Positions 11,901-25,500 of a stretch of DNA of 64,000 nt are shown here, piece by piece; the stretch's first letter is position 1, and every line of letters starts with the position of its first letter. A program made the position numbers and the translations under genes. The stretch is from Sphaerolaimus hirsutus. Lineage: Eukaryota; Nematoda; Chromadorea; Monhysterida; Sphaerolaimidae. Location: positions 5,025,504 through 5,089,503 of the forward strand of contig OZ038460.1 of assembly GCA_964036195.1 (NCBI GenBank). The letters run 5' to 3'. A model generated the notes under the pieces. That model did not search any database, had not been told where the DNA came from, and worked only from the letters and a program-made list of their open reading frames with translations.

Positions 11901-14200
11901 GATAGAACGATTATGGTAGGAATCATAAATTCATCAACATAATGCAGCGTTAACGTTTGATTGAGCCGGTGGGTAGAAGGGTAGATTTGCGCTTAGCCTG
12001 GCGCCCTTGTTGGCCTCTCTTGTTGGCACTCTGTTGAGCGATGCGGCGCTTGGTGTCAGTTTTTTACACGGCACCATTTCAACCTGCCAATTGTGTTCCA
12101 AATGATGTCAACTCTCTCAACTACCGACTGCACAACCGCGCTTTTGATTGTACGGCACTTTTAGGTAGCGCACAGCCCCATCTTTATGACACTGACACTT
12201 TTGGTCCATTTTTCCCTATTCAATCACAAAATCAACCGCAAAACGCACAACCAACCAAACCGACCCTAAACACGTCAGCCAACACTTCCGCCTGTCTGAG
12301 TATCTTCAACTCGATGGCCTTGGTGCCGATGCCGAGGTCCCTGAGCGTGCGCAGGGCGAACCGCCGCCGACTGCTCCAGTTGTGCCCGTCGCTGAAGATG
12401 ATGCCGTTGGAGCCGGACAGCGCCTGGATGAGCGGCGTGTGCGGCCGGCCGGAGAAAGAGTCGGCTGGAGATTTGGGGGGATTTTGGGGGAAATTGAGGG
12501 TTTTGTTGTTGAAAATGTTTATTAAATTCAAATATTCTGGTAAATATTTAACTATAATATTCCTATTACCTAAATATTCAAGATAAATAAGCAAGGTAAA
12601 GGTGGATGAATATCAGATTTTTCACTTATTTTTGACCACTTTGTTCGCTTTTTAGAACTTGAAATAAGTTTTTTTGATTTTCAAATAGGGAAAAAGGTTT
12701 TTATATACATGGTCGGGCTGAAAAGTCCCCGGGCAGTGCTCGCCATTCGCGCTAGGGGTAAGCTACGGTTAAAATTTTTTAACACGTTAATATATCAGGT
12801 GTTTTGAGTTTTCACCCAAAATTTCGCCCCTCTAGCTCCACCCACTGCAGAACTGCGGGGGTTACAATTTCGGTCATTTTGTACTGATGTACAAATGGTG
12901 CTCTAGCTCAACGCTGCTTTAAGTTGTGATCATGAAACTTTGGCTAGTGTAAGCTACCAGTGTTGGCAATGTGCCAGCACTAACCAAAATCAGCTATGAT
13001 ATCAAAAGCCTAGTCCGTATTGCCATGACTGTCACTACTCTCACTACCAAATTCATCATTCTGCCTCTACGGTTGGTCAATACAGGTTAATACAGGAGGC
13101 GTTTTTCATGCACACTCCTGTTGAACAGGTAATGTGTCCACTACAGATTAGTAATGAAACACAAATGAAATTTAATTGACATAATAATTTACTGCACATT
13201 TCAAAACAACATTAAAATCACTGCAATACAACATGATCTCAGATGATCACCAAAAACATCCATCACAGTTCCCACGTTTCTTGCACATCACCCTGCTCTG
13301 CATATTAATTTTACCTTAATAGCAATGATGTTGATGAAAGTGTTGAATACTATCAGCACATTGCCAACACTGGTGGCTTACACTAGCCAAAGTTTCATGA
13401 TCACAACTTAAAGGAGCATTGAGCTAGAGCACCATTAGTACAAAATGACCGAAATTGTAACCCCCACAGTTCCGCAGTGGGTGGAGCTAGAGGGCTGAAA
13501 TTTTGGGTGAAAACTCAAAACACCTGATATATTAACGTGTTAAAATTTTATAACCGTAGCTTACCCCTAGCGTACATGGCGAGCACTGCCCGGGGACTTT
13601 TCAGCCCGACCATGATGTACCTATCTAGTATAGGTAACTAGGACTCACCATTTTTGACGAGCGCCTCCCTGAGTTCCTTGGCGCCGGCGATCACCACGTT
13701 GGGCGTGGGAAAGTGCACCGTGTAGATGGGGCCGTAGATTTTTCCCCACTTCGCCAGGGTCTCCTGCGAGAAGTTTTGGGAAATTTGAGGATAAAAAATT
13801 CAAATATTTCTGGCTTAAGCTTCGAATTTTGCGAATTTTATGCAAACTTGCATAATTCAACGTTTTCTTCAACAGTATTTACCTAGTCTCAGAATCGCGG
13901 AATTTCAAAGCTCAAATATCTCATGCCGACTTCTGCGGCCTCTGCAATGCTGTTTTTTAATAACGTAAAAACTATTGAATCGCTCCTTCACACTTCAAAA
14001 TCTGATCTGATCACATAAAACATTCAAGGAGCTTCCAGGGCTCGCACATATTATCAAACCTGCGGTTTAGCCAAATTCAATTGATGCAAGTTTCCAATGA
14101 GCGGCAGCGGGGTGGGGCCGGGCGGGTACTTCTTCAAGCTGGAATAGAACTTGAACAGGTAGCATAGCACCATCAAAACGCACAGGACGATGCCCAGCAT
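8955..14200 (-). CDS. cytochrome P450, CYP2 clan, nine exons
   Basis: Exons on the minus strand are 14200-14060, 13763-13649, 12464-12265, 11584-11409, 11100-10867, 10532-10333, 10072-9843, 9604-9487 and 9112-8955. All borders are GT-AG, phases agree, and the joined frame is 523 codons ending in TAG. Residues 2-17 are a hydrophobic microsomal anchor, followed by the hinge YPPGPTPLPLIGN. The I-helix has AGIETT, the K-helix has EIQR (the ExxR motif), then PDVFKPDRF and the heme-thiolate loop FALGKRACPG with the ligand cysteine. This is a haem monooxygenase of the ER membrane acting on small lipophilic substrates; the substrate cannot be told. I chose the ATG at 14200 because it gives a normal N-terminus; an in-frame ATG at 14293 would add 31 residues. 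Nine exons is also the usual number in vertebrate CYP2 genes. The insertion between PDRF and the heme loop is somewhat long. Confidence 0.92.
10613..10769. mobile_element. palindromic GGTGCC/CAGGG-family MITE, P450 intron 5
   Basis: The left end reads CTCAGGTGCCACACCCAGATACTGTAAAATG and the right end GACATTTTACAGGGTCTCACTCTG, with internal complementary TGCGGCAAACTCG / TTTGCCATTTACC. It is a diverged member of the family. Confidence 0.6.
11614..11801. mobile_element. palindromic GGTGCC/CAGGG-family MITE, P450 intron 3
   Basis: It begins CAGGGAGCACTCCCGGACCC and ends ACCGGATCAGGGAGTG, with TGTCAAATGTCATGCAATG in the left arm and GACTTGACACTTTGTACG in the right. It lies about 30 bases upstream of the exon 4 acceptor on the minus strand. 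The right arm is more decayed. Confidence 0.6.
11885..12068 (-). other. short basic ORF with poly(A) signal inside P450 intron 3 (nested 3' exon or retrocopy)
   Basis: On the minus strand a frame open from about 12068 encodes a strongly basic tail (DTKRRIAQQSANKRGQQGRQ, then AKRKSTLLPTGSIKR) and ends in TAA at 11950-11952. About 60 bases later comes AATAAA followed by more A (11885-11892). The composition is like a nucleic-acid-binding or ribosomal protein tail, but I do not recognise the family. It could be the last exon of a nested gene or a truncated processed copy. A possible second piece starts at an ATG near 12210 (MDQKCQCHKDGAVRYLK) in another frame. Confidence 0.3.
12709..13614. repeat. 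0.9-kb foldback element in P450 intron 2
   Basis: Arms of about 270 bases begin CATGGTCGGGCTGAAAAGTC at 12709 and return as the reverse complement ending GACTTTTCAGCCCGACCATG at 13614. Matching internal blocks include the GATCATGAAACTTTGGCTAG region. The arms are about 95% alike. The central 350 bases are not inverted. There is no coding capacity. Confidence 0.85.
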
Positions 14201-14284
14201 GATGATATGATTGTTAGCGCGGATTGAATGACAGAAGTTTTGATTGCTTGATTCTGAGGGTTGATTTGGGTTTAGTCGATTTTG

Positions 14285-14526
14285 TGGCCGCATAAGCTAG
14301 TTTTCATGGTTCCAATTTGAAAACTCGTTCAAAAACTAAATGGCGACGTGAACACTGATTGACGCCTCCACCATTCTGTAAGTGACCATTTAGACTCAGC
14401 GCACTAGTATTTGGTTGCGATTATCAGTTTACATAAATTATCAGTCCATGAAGTACAGTTTATGGAAATCGACAATATTTAGGCCGAGCTTTCGAATTGG
14501 AACCATGAAAACTAGCTTGTGCGGTG
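14285..14526. repeat. palindrome just upstream of the P450 start
   Basis: GCCGCATAAGCTAGTTTTCATGGTTCC at about 14286 is repeated as its reverse complement, ending at about 14523. Between the arms lie segments like those of the CACTAGTTTAC family (GCGCACTAGTATTTGG). The left arm covers the upstream in-frame ATG at 14293, so the extra N-terminal codons of the longer P450 frame would come from this element. Confidence 0.6.
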
Positions 14527-17500
14527 CCTTTATGTGAAGTTTTGAATGTCTCCCTGCTGTTGCCTTACTACAGTATGAAAATGTTTACCGCAGAAGGATA
14601 TGCAGTAGTCTATACAAAAGCGGACTACAGTAGTCCCAAAAGGCAAACGTTCTAAAAATGGAAAATGGGCGGGCGTTCAACTCTGGGAACGTCTGACATC
14701 GCGGCGCATATTTATACGTTTTTGGACACATTATGCGGAGATGTGACGAGTAGATAGAGCGCCGAAAACCACTCGAATGTCCTGGACAGAGCCAAGCCAA
14801 ATTTGCGCTTCTAGGCGAGGCCAAGTGAGGGGGGGGGGGGGGTTGGCTAGTTTGAAAGTGTTGAGACACCAATGGGCCCACACACCAGTTGACGTCAGAA
14901 TTCGTGTCAACTAAATTTTGGTTCATCGAGTAATTTCAACTTTACCGTGTGAGAGAGCATACTGTCAATTTTATATATTTAGTGACATTTAATTTTTTTG
15001 TTTCTGTTAAGTAATGCTTTAAAAATTTGTTTTGTATTGTTTAGTTGACATTCAGTTGACACGAATTTGCGATGTCAAGTCACCGTGTGTGGGCCCAATG
15101 TGGATCTGGTGTTGTGTTGTGGCCAGTTTCTTACAGAAATAGCTAATTTTTGAATTTTGTAAATAGTTAAGGAATTTTTGACACTGTATTCCTGATGTTT
15201 CAATGGTTTCCAGCAGTTTTGAAACTTTCTGTTGAACATTTTTAGAATAGAAATTTTTAGACGTGAAAGCTTCGCGCGATTTTACCTAGTTTTTCACGTT
15301 TGTTTTATCTCACCGCTAACATACCGGAATTGATTTCTATCGCACGTGGGCAATTCTGGGACCTTAAAAGCCTAAAATATTCTAGCATTATTTTGGAATA
15401 TTGTCGAAAAATCCATTCTTTAGTGCCTTCTCGAATTGCGAAAAAAATATGAATATGTTTGCTATCGTTGTTATCGAGGTTCCGTTGATTTTTGCCCGGA
15501 TTATTTGTCGTGCAGCCCGGCTGCGAGTGTGTCGGTTAACTTTACTTTGAACAGTCCACTGATAAAGATTCAGTTGATGCATGGCATTTTGTGTTGTGTG
15601 CTGCATGAACAATGTGAACTCGTCGTTGATATCAATGTAAATGTTTAGGTATATAAATACAGTGCCGCTTCCGTGAAGTAAAAAACGACAAAAAAAATGC
15701 AAATATTGTGGCATAAAATAATGTTACAGATAATATTATTGTCGTATTGCATGCATTGTAATGAAGAACATGATAAGGTCAAAGAATGTCAACAATTTTT
15801 GCACCTTGATTGAGCCGACGGGAAACATTTCAGGAAACATGAATAGCAAATTAGGTATGTAATTTTTCTATTCGTGAGCTTGATCTTGCATAAGCTTCGT
15901 GAGCTCGATATTTTCCCTCAAAATTTTGTTCAACTTATAAGCAACTTCCAATAAAACACCCAATCATTCAAATCAATGAAAATCAATAAGAAAAATGTGT
16001 AAAAATGTAATAAAAAATAAATCCTATTTTCTTCAGAAAAAAATCATGCTAAATATTGTTCTCGACAAAAAATAATCGCTCTATAAATTTCCGCTCAAAA
16101 GACATGTTTGTTTAGTTGACAGTTGCTCATCCAAATTGTGAACAAAATTCAATGTCATTTCACACCTGTGTGGGTATGAACATTCCAGAATTTCCAAGGA
16201 GTTCAGTCATTTTTAATAGCAGAGCCGCAAAACGTTTCTATGTGCCTAAACGCACTAGTTTTCAACAAAAATTCCGAAAACTATAAATCAGCTTTGAACG
16301 CATTTGAGTTTACCGGAATAAGTTCTTTCATCATCAACAGTAGTTGACAAATACCACATGGCACACTGCGTTCAAAACTGATCTATGAGTTTTCAAAGTT
16401 TTAGTTGACAACGAGTGTATGTTGAATCTGAGTGAAATGCAACACTGTGTAAAATTCATTCAAGCCAGGAATTTCGATCTAAGGTCCAAAAATGAAGCCC
16501 ACAACCGCAGTTATGGTGATTTTCCGCCGCCGCCCCAACTTATATGTCTTTGAAATAATTATACGAAACTTATATTATACGTATTTATGTATAACAGATG
16601 TCATCGAAAGATATGCAGCCGACGCCCGAATCGGCCGCGCCGCGAGATTATTATCTTCGAAGTTCTATTTTGGAAGAAATTTGCAAACTTTTGAAAAAAA
16701 TAATGGCGCCAGCGCCAGTTTTTTGGCGTCAATGAAGTGAAGTGTGTTTTTGGGTTGCAACGAGTAAAGCTTTATTCAGTATTTAAGCTTCAAGTATGTA
16801 AATAAGTACAACCACACTAAATTACAAGCATTGAATTAAAAAATATCACAAAAGTCATTGAATCGATCCAAAATGCGTGTCTCAAGGTGTAAATACAAAA
16901 GTTAAAGAAATCCATTGCTAACTCAAGTTCACACATTCAAATTAACATTTCCCGGACATATTGTCCCCCACCTGAGAACACGAAAGGGGGGGCTAATTTT
17001 TATGTGTCCCGTAGCGATAAGCATCTAAACATGCGGCCCCATCTGTCACTGACAGCATCGAGATCGCATAAGATTTCACCGACAGATATGCAAAAATTTG
17101 ATGCGAAAATTTTGGCTGTAAAATATTTTATGTGAAAAGCGCGAGGACACGTGTGTGCGCGTTATGTAAATAGGTAATTTTTATACGTATAAATATTTAT
17201 TTGGACCAAAATATACACGGGTGTAAATATACGTCATGCCTAATTATACAACACTCCATAAATTATGGGAAATATCGTTTGAACAGTTGATTCCACCACA
17301 TAAATTATGTGATGTTAAAGAAAAATTTCGAATAGGTATATTTATTTACATATATACATATTTTTAGGCGCTACGCACACGAAATTTTGACTCACGCTTC
17401 CGAATATTTTTGGTTCCGCGGTTGCGGAACTGATATTCTCGAAAAAATTTCATTCTTGGAGAAAATATATCCACCGCAGAAGGTTTGAGGGAATTTCTAG

Positions 17501-18167
17501 TAAATATTGACTTTAAGGAATTGACCCGACTTTTTATTCTTCCTTATACGAACTTCCTTTCGATATATTTTTCCGCATTTGTAGTTCCGCGTCCAAAAAA
17601 TCGTTCGGAGGTTTAACTCAAAAATTTAGTGTGCCTGGCGCCCTACATATCAATTTTTCTACACAATCATAACCTGGAATGGAACAAAAGCTTCAAGCAT
17701 TTTCTTTAAAGCCTTTCGTGAGAACGCGTGAGATTTATAAGAACACCAACCAATGTGTGAATAACTTTAGAAAAATGAGAAAAATTTCAAGGCAATGTCT
17801 GCAGTGGTGCACTACCATGATGCATCTGTTGAGAAAAGAGTATACTCGGCGGATCCGATACTCTGCACTCGCACTTTATGTCTCATGTTGGAAGAGTGCC
17901 AATGGTAATTAATACATGCAATAGTTGTTATAAAATAAAAAATGTATTGTTTTGAATAAGTTAATGGATAATGATATAACCGCAATGAATGGTTTCAACT
18001 TATCATGAAAATCGCATGCGTTATATACTGTTGGCTCGCTTCCAACGTGAACGACGCGTGCGAGGTGTAAAGTCGCTCGAGTATGCATAATATACTAAAA
18101 AAATACCCACTATAACATGAAATTTTCCAAAGCGGAATCTCAAAGAACGAATCCGAAAAAACCCCAC
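14527..18167. other. intergenic region between P450 and multi-VWA gene
   Basis: No gene is recognised. An inverted pair (GGGCCCACACACCAGTTGACGTC near 14874 and its complement ending near 15094) marks a 220-bp MITE. A CACTAGTTTTC-type element lies at 16245-16425. A run of G is at 14829-14843. The plus-strand ORF at 17679-17912 has no domain signature. The region should contain the P450 promoter and the 3' end of the multi-VWA gene. Confidence 0.5.
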
Positions 18168-19546
18168 TCAACACTCTTCAGTAATCTCAGAAAGTAGCCC
18201 AAAAAAGTCCCCGATATTTTCCTCCGTAAAAATTCTATTTTCGTCGCCAGTAATTAATCTCATCTCATGAAAATTTATTGCCGCGTCGCTTTCGCCGCTC
18301 AGCCCGACTGCATAAACGTGCGGCACGCGTTCGCGCAGCGCGGCGGCGACTTTTGCGTGCGGCTTGTTCGAATAGCCGTCGGTGAAGATTATCATTATGG
18401 GCACTGATGAGGTGGAGCCTGTGAAGTGTGAAGCGGTGAAGTGTGAATGTGATGGTGTATTGAGGTGGTCGTGAGTTGTGATTGAGTGACGGTATCGGTA
18501 TTTTTTTAGTGATATTGGTGGTTTCCGAGCGGTCTATCCGACACCATGTAAGAAAATTGACAATTTGAGGACAAATTTTCAAAGAACTGAAAAAACGGGG
18601 TATGACTCTATATATTTATTTGTCACTTGACGGTGGATATGAAACTGTCACACACTTTTTCACCGGGAATTTGAAATTTGAACCTGATACAGCACATTGG
18701 TCGGCGTAAATACATTGCGACAGAAGACGCAGCTACATCACCACAAAATCAAAAAACCATTGACCACAACCCAACACAAATACAACCAAAACCATTCCAA
18801 CCCACCCCGAATGCTCTCAAATTCCTCCAAAGCCAACTTCAGCGCCCCAGCCGTATCAGTAGTGCCGCCCACGAGCTCGACTGCAGCAATACGTCGCGCC
18901 AACGCCGACACCCGTTCCATTTCCGGCCGCGCGGCACTTGCAGTCGCCGTCGCGGCGGCATCATTGAACGAGACGTCTACGAAGGCGCGCCGCGGCCCGC
19001 TGTAGTGGAGGAATGCGAAACGAGCAGCTGAGAGGTCCAGGTGCTCGGTGATTAGGTCGATCGCCAGCTGGTTGGTGGTGAGTTTGGGGGGTTATTTGAG
19101 GGTGTTAGTGGATTTGGATGTATAGTGGGTTTTGGGAGTGGCATTGGCACCAAAAGCTCTTAATTATGGCAGAAAAAGCAGTAAAACCTGCGCAAAACCT
19201 ACACACCTTTCTGCATAAGCATATTGGCGCTGCACACACTAGTTTACTAACGGTAAACTAAGAATTCGGTAAGCTCATTTTTCAGTTTCTGATCTGAGCG
19301 CATCTGAGTTTACCGGTAATGAACTACAATTGACGGAAATAAATAATAACCCATTCCGGTAAACTCAGAGGTGCTCAGAAGCTGAAAAGTGAGTTTACCA
19401 AATTTTAGTGTTAAACTAGTGTGTGCAGTGCCAATACATCACACATTGATTGACAATCCACAAACCTTCTTGGCGAAGTCAAAGGTGTCGCGCACGCTGC
19501 TGGACGCGTCCAGGATCAACATCAAGTCCACATTGCACCCTGCATC
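18168..19546 (-). CDS. multi-VWA gene: module 15 (last three exons)
   Basis: Exons lie at about 19546-19468, 19066-18807 and 18410-18168. The metal site reads VDLMLILDASSSV (DxSxS intact). Then come ELVGGTTDTAGALKLALEEF and MIIFTDGYSNKP, where TDG supplies the second acidic position. The module ends FGLLSEITEEC with TGA. This is the best preserved of the C-terminal modules. Confidence 0.75.
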
Positions 19547-22500
19547 ATGGCACACTGGTGTTAGGTTAGGTATGGCGGATTAAGTTTAGGCAGTGAGTTT
19601 AGAATGATTAGGATTTTGGGATTAGGTTAAGTAAGCATGAAACTGGTGCCATTTTCGACAAGTGGACAAGCGATTAGGGAAGTTGTGAGTTTTGAGTCAA
19701 GTGACACGTAGACGTATAAAAAAGTAAGTTCTCCCTTCAATGAAAGTCTTGTTACATTGGAATTTGCCTGTCACTTGACTTATAACGTTACGTTTACAAC
19801 TTGACACTTTTATTATCACTTTTCCACTTGGAAAAACGGTCCCGGTTAGAATTGCAATGTTATTTGATTATGTATTGTTTTAAAGCACGGGGGATTAGAC
19901 TACACAGCTAAAAGTACATAGGTATTTACGTATTTCAGGGTGAGATGGATAAATTCTTTATTGTCATACTGGAAAATTGTTTTCAAAATAATCTAGCGTG
20001 ACTAATTTTTCTATACCCTTCTGGGTGATCGTCATCAAAACAGTATAAATAAAGCAGTTGAGTTGAAGTGTTTAAAAAAGAATATCTAGCTTAGAGCTAA
20101 ATTACCATTACAAATATACTACAGAATCACATTTGAGCCTTTTGAATATGGGCAAATTACGAGTCACCTCACCGGGAAAAAAATTGAGAGTGATTTTACA
20201 CGGCTAAGAAACCAACAGAGCGAAAAAAACACAACAACGAGATGCATAGATTTTTGGTGTCCTTACTTGCACAAGGAATTATGATTGCGTGGAGTAATAA
20301 ATATGTAACTATATACTGACCGGGCCGCACACTTTACAGAGAGTGTTACCATATTTTGATAAATAAAGTAACATGAAAAATACTGCACCAAATTTACAAA
20401 TCGTGAGTGCAATGTACTTTGATGAGGAAACTGTGTTTTTTTTGTGTTTTTTCAGATAGGATATGGTAGATTTCAGTGTGAAGTGTGCAGTCAGTGAACT
20501 ATATCCACGTGAAGTGAATATAAATACAGCGTATTCATTTTGTTCTGTAAAAATCGATGTGGCACAGCCTCCAAACCGCACGAAATTCGGCAGATGCATG
20601 CACCGCCATTACGCACCTGTAATAAATTTGGCAGTGGTTGTGGTTTCCCGCTTCTCAGTGGTACTCTGGGGTGTCAAAGTGGTACTCCGAGGGGCTACAG
20701 TCGTACTCTGGGCGGTCACACTGCTACTGTCGGGGGACACAGTTGTACTATGTGGGGTCACAGTTGTACTATGTTGGGTCACAGTAGTGTGCCCTTCAAC
20801 AGGCACACCAGCGGTAACCCCACTCGGTGCCACCAACACAGTCGCACCTTCGCTCTTCAAATCGGTCTCAGGTCTGGGCTTGAGCACGGCCAAGTCGGGC
20901 AGCACGTTGTCCACGTCGGGTTCGGGCTGGATGGCGAACAGATTGGCGCCGGGCGCCTTTTCGCCCGCTGGGGAACACTCGTCCCGGGTTGTTAGGTCGC
21001 GGAGGGCCACCAGAAATTGTTGGAGGTCGTCTTGTAGGTGGACCCGTTTTTCGGAGCCAGCTAGAGCGACCAGACCCTCTGGGGCCTCGGTTAAGCTGAA
21101 TGCTGTCACGTGCACCTGGGTGGGTTGAGTGTGTTGGGGTGTGTATTTTGATAGTGTTTATTAATTGTGAATTCGTCATGAGTGACCTTCACATTTATTT
21201 ACACTTAGATTGGTTGTGCAAAAACAAATACAGAATAGAAAAATTCCTTTGCAGCATCTCAATCACTTCTAACGGGTTGAAAAATTTCTCCGCACAAGGC
21301 GGAATTTCACATTTCATTCTGCATATGCAAATTCATTGGCTTGGATCTCAAAATCACCAAAAATATATGAAAGTAAAATTAACCTCGATATTCAGTGACT
21401 CTAGTTGCTTTCTGACATCAGCAATAGCTTCAGGAGTATCGCTGGGCGCCAGTTTTTCCCTTGTCAACTGCACAATTAGAACACCCTGGCTGTTCTCCCG
21501 TTGCATTGCTTTGAGTTCCCTGCGGAGTTGGAGATATTCGCAAATGCGAGAAAATGCGTCAGCTAATAATGAGTTCAATTCTATTCTAGTCATCATGAAC
21601 AGGGTCATCACAGGGTCAGCAGGCGTTTGGTTCCGTAACTCGATAAACGCCAAAATGAAAAAAAATTGAGTTAAGTGCATATCTGATATATATATACCGT
21701 ATTACCTCGAATTATCCCCCCCCTTGAATTAACCCCCCCCCCTCGAATTAACCCCCCCTCAAAATGGGCTGGGGAAATAATAACCCCCCCCCTCGAAATA
21801 CCCCCCCCTCGGAATGATGTACGTCATGTACATAATAAATACGTCATGTACGCAATGTACATGATGTATATTACTGTTAATTTGCATTGCAGCTACACAT
21901 AGAGTAGTTTGTGTAGCTATCTACGTTTTTATGTCCAAATATTTACTGTTTGGACACATTTATTACCTATTTTGGGTACGCAAATGCCTACTATTGACTA
22001 CGATCCCTACGAAAATTTCTGACGAAATAATAAAACCCCCCTCGAATAAACCCCCCCTCGAATTAACCCCCCCTCAAATTTTGCTGGCGAAATAATAAAC
22101 CCCCATGGGGGTATTTCGAGGTAATACGGTATATATATATATATACTTTTTTCTTCAAAATAAAAAAATACCGTTCCCGAGATACAGAGACACCGATTTT
22201 TGAAAAAATGTAAATTTTGATCCGAAACTCGATATCTCCACCATCAAAATGGTGAATTTTCACTCGAAACTCGATAACTCCATAAATATCTACCATATTT
22301 TTCACTCGAAACTCGATATATCCACTGAAAAAACTAATCATCCGAAACTCGTTATCAATTTATAAGGAAATGGCTTAATCCCCATACAAAAATGAAGTTT
22401 GCATCGTAAACTCGTTATAAAATTTTGTTAGTTAAATTTGTTGTCATAATGACAGTAAAATGGACCTAACTCTAGCCATATTTGCCGGCCAGAGGATTGT

Positions 22501-25500
22501 AAATATGGAAAATGTAGAGAAATTCGTTGGCTTTTCAAAAAGATTTTGCAAGGGTTGTCACTCACAGCGTGCGTGCTCAGGCCACTCTCAAAGTTTCAAA
22601 TGCAATTTTCACAAAACTGAAAAACATGGAGTTATCGAGTTTCGGAAGCAAACTCCTCAATTGACCATTGCTATTGGCCGTCGTGCGCAGCGCACCCTTC
22701 AATACGCTTACCCTCGTGCCGGGCGCCTTACGTGACCATACGTTCTAATTCAATCTGGCCCCAGGACAGATAAAGACATACTCGAGAGCTTTGAAGACTC
22801 CGCCCACAACGGAACCCTCTTGGGTGGAGTCGCCGTTGTGCTCCACCTTGCCGACGGATTTGAGAACGGCTTGCGACGTTTGCTCGTCATCAAACGTGTG
22901 GTACGCTTCCACGGTGTCGCCTGGGAAGTTGGCAAACGTCCAAAAAAGTATTTGGGTGAACTGGGCTGACTTGCTATGTAATTTTCCTGGATGACAGAGT
23001 GTTTACAATAAAGTGCCAAATGCGCAACTGAATGCTGGCACTGATCCAAAGGAACGTTATGTGGTTAAATTTGACTCAAAAAGATCAGAATGAATTAAAT
23101 TAATCACGAACGAATGAAATCCGTCCAATGACATAAAAAATGAAGACATAAGTGTTGATATTTAACTGGTCATCAGTTGTAAACATAATTATTCATAACT
23201 TGTTCAAAATTGTATAGCAGTAGGTACGTCTCTCAGTTTAGCAGCCGCTTTTTCCACAGTTTTCCAATTAAACGTAAATATTTTACCGATTGAGATGGCC
23301 GCAAAACGGGCCTTGTCACTTTCTGGGGCCAGGGGCAAACTGCCCAGCAAATCGAGCATGCGACTTTTTTCCTTCTCAAAGATTTGCTTGTCGCCGGCCG
23401 TGTCGTGCACCATCATCACGTCCTGCAAAAACGTTTTTTTTTGTGGGTCTACGTTTTCGATGGAAAAACGTCTCTTAACTACAAAGTTTGAGCGCTACAC
23501 TATCCCACTCGATTAATGAACCACAACATTTATATCTTGTTTCACACAATAAATTCTTTTCACGATGGGATAAGTTAATTATAACCGAATTTATCACATT
23601 ACTGGATTGACAAAAATACGGTTGTGCGATGCACGCGGGTCAGTTATTAACGTTACGACGACAGTATTACAAAAACGACAGTATTACAAAAACGACAGTA
23701 TTTTTGTTAAGCTTACCAAATCAATGAAGTCGCACACTGTCTCATCAATTTCGGAGCAGCGCCGCTGGCCGGGGTCCCGCAGCAACGCTTCAACGTCGTC
23801 AAAGAATCTGTGATACAATATAGGGGGATTATTCGAGCTCACACTGCCTCCATACAGTTAAATAATGATAAAAAAACAACATACTGAGCAGTTCTGCCAG
23901 CGGTGTACACTCGGTCCATTGTGCCTGAATAATGCACTAATTCGGGCAGGTAAATATCAGGTGCCACGGCTACAGAGAACCTCTGGTAGCCAGTCTTTTC
24001 GAGTTTCTGTGCCGTCGACACCACCTGTGAAATGTGAGGAATGAGGTTGTCTATTGTAGATAGAATATGTAGCCGATGAATATTCCTGTACAATGATGTA
24101 CCGTATTACCTCGAATTACCCCCCCCCTTGAAATACCCCCTAAAATTTTGCTGCGTAAATAATCAACCCTCCCCCCACATAGAAATACCCTATTTGAGTG
24201 TAAAGAGAATGCAAATATCGCAGTTTTTGATCTGTATGATGCAGAACACATGCGCTGAGCCGGTGCGCAAGTAAAACCGGTGCCCATGTACGCCCGTTGC
24301 CCAAGTATTATTTCCGGTGCCCAAGTACGCCCGGTGCCCAAGTAAAGTGTCCGTACTTGGGCACCGGGACACTGCCCTGCCCGGTGCACAAATATTGGAG
24401 CGATAGGGGGGGCGATAGTGTATGGGAGCGGTGCAGATCAGGGTTGGTTTTATAAAAATGATTTGTATACAAATTGTAAAAAATTTTATAAAAATGTATT
24501 TTCTTTTTATTTTATTCTTGTTTCATTTTATTTTATCTTTTTCCAAAAAAAATATAAAAAATGGGACCATTTTACAAAAAAATTACAGAAATTTTACAAA
24601 AATCAGAATCTTGCATGCAAGGCCAGAAAAATGTGATAATAAGACCTAAACATGAAAAACGTGTGACAAATTTTTCCATTACGTTGCAAAATTTGCATGC
24701 AGTAGGTATTTTTAGCTAGTTGCAAGTGTAAAGTTACAATTATTGATGATACACTACCGTGCATAATAGTGCGGAATGTGGTACCATGCATTGTTTTGGT
24801 GACACCCCAACGCAGAAAAGCATGGCTGCCGAGTAAATAGGCATTCGTTTGATGCACATGAGTGCTGACAATACGTGTACAAAAACTTAATTTTCTATCT
24901 TACTCATGAGGAATTCTAGAACAAAAGATTTGCACACACCTCACTTTGTTCATCGTGCATAATAGTCCGGAAAACGTCACTAAAGCTATTCTAAGTTGAA
25001 AATTTTTCGTTAAAAAGCTGATGTTCTGATGGATGGAATGATTCACAACATAAATGCCAAAAAATATCACCCGATTTTACTCCCAGGTAATGCTTTTTGA
25101 GAAAAATGTTCACAATCGAGTACCAACATCTGGTAGCAATTGCTATGAAATAGATCATGCATTATTTCCTCATAAGCAGCTTTATAATGAACATAATATG
25201 TTGTACAGAATTTTGGACTTATTTAAAAGATTATGTAAGGGGCCTAATAAGTGATTTGAACTATAAGTAAGCACCCACACAAAAATACACTTACAAGGCA
25301 CTGACACCACAACATCAAAACTGACATACAGACCCTGTACAACCACACATAGCTGAGATTGGACTGGCACACAACTTAGAGCATTCTTGAGGGTACTTGA
25401 CCATATAACTCACAAAGTACACATGAGTCCAGTTAAATCATGTTCTTAAGCCAAATGAATATGTAGAAATTATCTACATTTTCAGGAACAAATTTGATGA

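Noticed and set aside
20463..21128. Plus-strand ORF of 221 codons over the second Thr-rich region
   Set aside because: Antisense shadow of the exon 21121-20617, which has proper acceptor, donor and phase.
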